Shown in pieces: positions 61,908 through 64,000 of a stretch of DNA of 64,000 nt (position 1 is its first letter; every line of letters starts with the position of its first letter). A program made the translations under genes and the position numbers. This stretch comes from Aurifilum marmelostoma (lineage: Eukaryota > Ascomycota > Sordariomycetes > Diaporthales > Cryphonectriaceae). The DNA is taken from the NCBI GenBank assembly GCA_027559495.1, contig JAMXSV010000004.1, positions 3,477,803 to 3,541,802 of the forward strand. The letters are read 5' to 3'. The notes under the pieces are model-generated. The model made no database searches. It was given only the letters and a program-made list of their open reading frames with translations, and had not been told where the DNA came from.

Positions 61908-61937
61908 TAAAAAATAAAAAAAAAAAAAAAAAAAAAT
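61908..61937. repeat. Poly-A tract
   Basis: A run of over 20 A, broken once, in the most AT-rich stretch of the window. Confidence 0.8.
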
Positions 61938-63564
61938 TAATATTTTAAAATAAAAATAATTTATAAAATTTTTTATTATTATTAATAAATATTAATTTTA
62001 TTATAAATAAAATAAAAAATTATAATTATTAATTTTATTTATAATTTTAAAAATTTATTTTAATTTAAAATAGCTTAAAAAATTATTTATAATATTTTAA
62101 ATTTATTTAATTATATTATTTTATTTATTTATTTAAAAATATAAAAAAATTTAATTTTAAAATTAATATTAAAATTATTAAAAATATTATTTATTATATT
62201 TAATTTATATTTATAAAATAATATAAAATAAATAATATAATTATTTATATTATAAAAATTATTAAATTTTTTAATTATAAAATATTTTAAAATAAATAAA
62301 ATTTATAAATTTTTAATTTAAAAAATATTATTAGCTTTAAATATTTAGCTATATTTAATTATATTTAATTCTAAATAATTAATTTTTATTAATATTATTA
62401 TATAAAATTTAGCTATAAAAGCTATTAAAAATTATTTTAGCTTTTATTAAATTTAAATTAATTATAAAATAATATTTTTATTTATTTTATTATTTATAAT
62501 ATATTATTTTTAAATTAATAATTAAATTAAAAATATTAATATTTTTAAAATAAATAAATTAATTAGCTATTATTAGAATTAAAAAATTTATAATTATTAA
62601 TTAATTAAAAATTAATTAAAAATTATTATATTTATTATATATATTTTATAAATAATTATATTAGCTAAATATATTTATTATTAAATATATAAATATTATT
62701 TTTAAAATATTTTATTATTTTTTAAAGCTAAAATAAATAATTTATATTATATAATTTTTATTTTTATTATTATTTTTATTTTTATTTTCTTTTTTAATAT
62801 ATTTTATAATTTTAAAAAATTTTTATTTATAACTTTTAAATTTTTCTTTAATTATTTTATATTATATAATAAAAGTATAATAATTATTTATTATTATAAA
62901 TTATTTATAATATATTTATAATTAATTTAAATAAGATTATTAATTAAATAAGTAATTAAATTTTAAATTTTAAATATTATTAGCTAAGCTTTATATTAAG
63001 AATATTATTTTTTAATTAATAATTATTAATTTATTTTTTATTAATTATATTTTTTATTTTTATTTAAAATTTATATTTATTTTATTTTAAAATAAATTTG
63101 CTATTAAAAATATTAAAAAGATTATAATTTAAATATATAAAATAATTAAATATTTAAATAATAAGCTATTTATTTTTTATTTTTATTATAAAAATAAAGC
63201 TAATAAAAAATAATATTTTATTTATTAATTTTATATTAGCTAAAATATTTAGCTTAATATTAAAAATTTTTAAACTTTATATTTTATTAAAAAATTAAAT
63301 TAATAAAATTATAAATCTATTTTATATTAAAAAAGTTATTAGCTTTTATACTTATTATTTTTTTTTTGCTTAGATTAATAAAAGTATTTTTTATTTTCTA
63401 TATAAGCTTATTCTATTTTGCTATTAGTAATTTATTATTAGCTTATAAAAATAATTTCTTTTCTTTTATAAAATTAATAATATTTTAGATTTATAATAAA
63501 ACTAATATAAATATAAAGATTTTTAGTAATATTATAAATAGAAAGATTTTTAGTAATATTATAA

Positions 63565-64000
63565 ATATAAAAATTATAATTAAGCTATTATATTATATAA
63601 ATTTATAATACTATAATTTATATTATAAAATTCTCTATAATTTAAGCATTATAAGTATATATTTCTTTTAAAATAACTGCTTAAGTAGCAAAGGAAAAAT
63701 ATAAAATATATAAATATATTACTATTTTCCTTAATATTTAAATAACTATATAAGCTATAGTGCTAGGGTTAATATATTAATAATTGCTATACCCTATTTA
63801 GTAATATAAGATATAATTATATAGATGCCTAATTATATAAGCTAATTATATAAGCAGAAGATGCTAGAATATTCAAGAAACTTAGTATAGAAAAGATATA
63901 AATATCTGCTTTCCCTTCTCTATTCCTAAGAAAGGAAAATAAGAATAATAATAAGAATAATAATATAATAATAATTAATCCTTTTTACTATTTCTTAAAA
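63565..64000 (-). repeat. Dispersed ~700-bp repeat, copy 4, internally deleted and cut by the window edge
   Basis: Oriented like copy 2. Keeps ctatagtgctagggtt and ctattcctaagaaaggaaa. It passes directly from gatgctagaatattcaagaaa to cttagtatagaaaag, skipping about 190 bp present between the two ATTCGAGAA words of copy 2. Confidence 0.6.

Larger units (their letters stand above)
28951..64000. other. RIP-saturated AT-rich isochore of transposon remains (open on the right)
   Basis: Thirty-five kb of DNA composed almost entirely of A and T, dense in TpA, with stop codons in all frames and no intact gene. Only short islands keep normal GC. Several families occur as diverged copies whose differences are mainly C/T and G/A, as RIP produces. 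Surviving C residues are concentrated in GpC. Such blocks are heterochromatic in Neurospora- and Colletotrichum-like genomes and form gene-poor isochores, subtelomeres or regional centromeres; which applies here cannot be told from this window. Stretches not listed below (for example 29,100-30,700, 34,000-36,000, 36,450-39,300, 49,250-50,950, 61,500-63,550) hold only AT-rich sequence in which I can define nothing. Confidence 0.9.

Noticed and set aside
28951..64000. Mitochondrial DNA or an AT-rich plasmid inserted in the nucleus
   Set aside because: No mitochondrial gene, tRNA or rRNA is recognisable, and the repeat copies differ by RIP-type transitions.

Overview
The window comes from the nuclear genome of a filamentous ascomycete (Pezizomycotina, probably a Sordariomycete). 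Genes have short GT-AG introns (48-114 nt) with CTAAC/CTGAC-like branch sites. There are two Zn2Cys6 regulators, a fungal bZIP and a microsomal P450. A long AT-rich block looks like DNA saturated by repeat-induced point mutation (RIP). The class assignment is inference; no marker gene fixes the species.

Gene-bearing part (1 to about 28,950, ordinary base composition). From the left: the N-terminus of an unrecognised coiled-coil-like protein running off the edge (minus); a conserved-looking fungal hypothetical gene split by a one-base frame break in a G run (minus); a uraD-type OHCU decarboxylase gene with a similar break in a C run (minus); divergent from it, the splicing factor/E3 ligase prp19 (plus, three exons); a SUMO-interaction-motif plus RING-like protein (plus) whose frame is disturbed near 8.85-8.98 kb; a TauD/TfdA dioxygenase (minus, three exons); an intact Zn2Cys6 regulator (minus); a lysine/arginine-rich hypothetical protein (plus); a GCN4/CPC1-like bZIP (minus) with upstream ORFs, a TATA box and a perfect ATGACTCAT site; and a six-exon Zn2Cys6 regulator followed on the same strand by a six-exon cytochrome P450. 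The last pair lies next to the AT-rich block and could be a small regulator-enzyme unit.

AT-rich part (about 28,950-64,000, open on the right). No intact gene is visible. It is a graveyard of transposons turned almost wholly into A/T. Several layers can still be read: Copia-like fossils (an LKQA reverse transcriptase remnant, an RNase H-like remnant and a gag-like reading frame on the minus strand at about 59.75-60.3 kb); a dispersed repeat of about 700 bp in four copies that may be an LTR; a MITE-like family with AGGGTTG termini in many copies; a TA-flanked 476-bp terminal-inverted-repeat element; and a roughly 4-kb element with inverted repeats of about 190 bp. Three GC-normal islands of 201-319 bp are short young insertions, two of them solo LTRs with 5-bp target duplications. 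At 53.7-57.8 kb three insertions are nested and can be ordered in time.

I found no CRISPR, tRNA or rRNA and no convincing wholly new system. The most useful items for follow-up are the homopolymer frame breaks in neighbouring genes, the bZIP control region, the nested insertions, and the excess of surviving cytosines in GpC.
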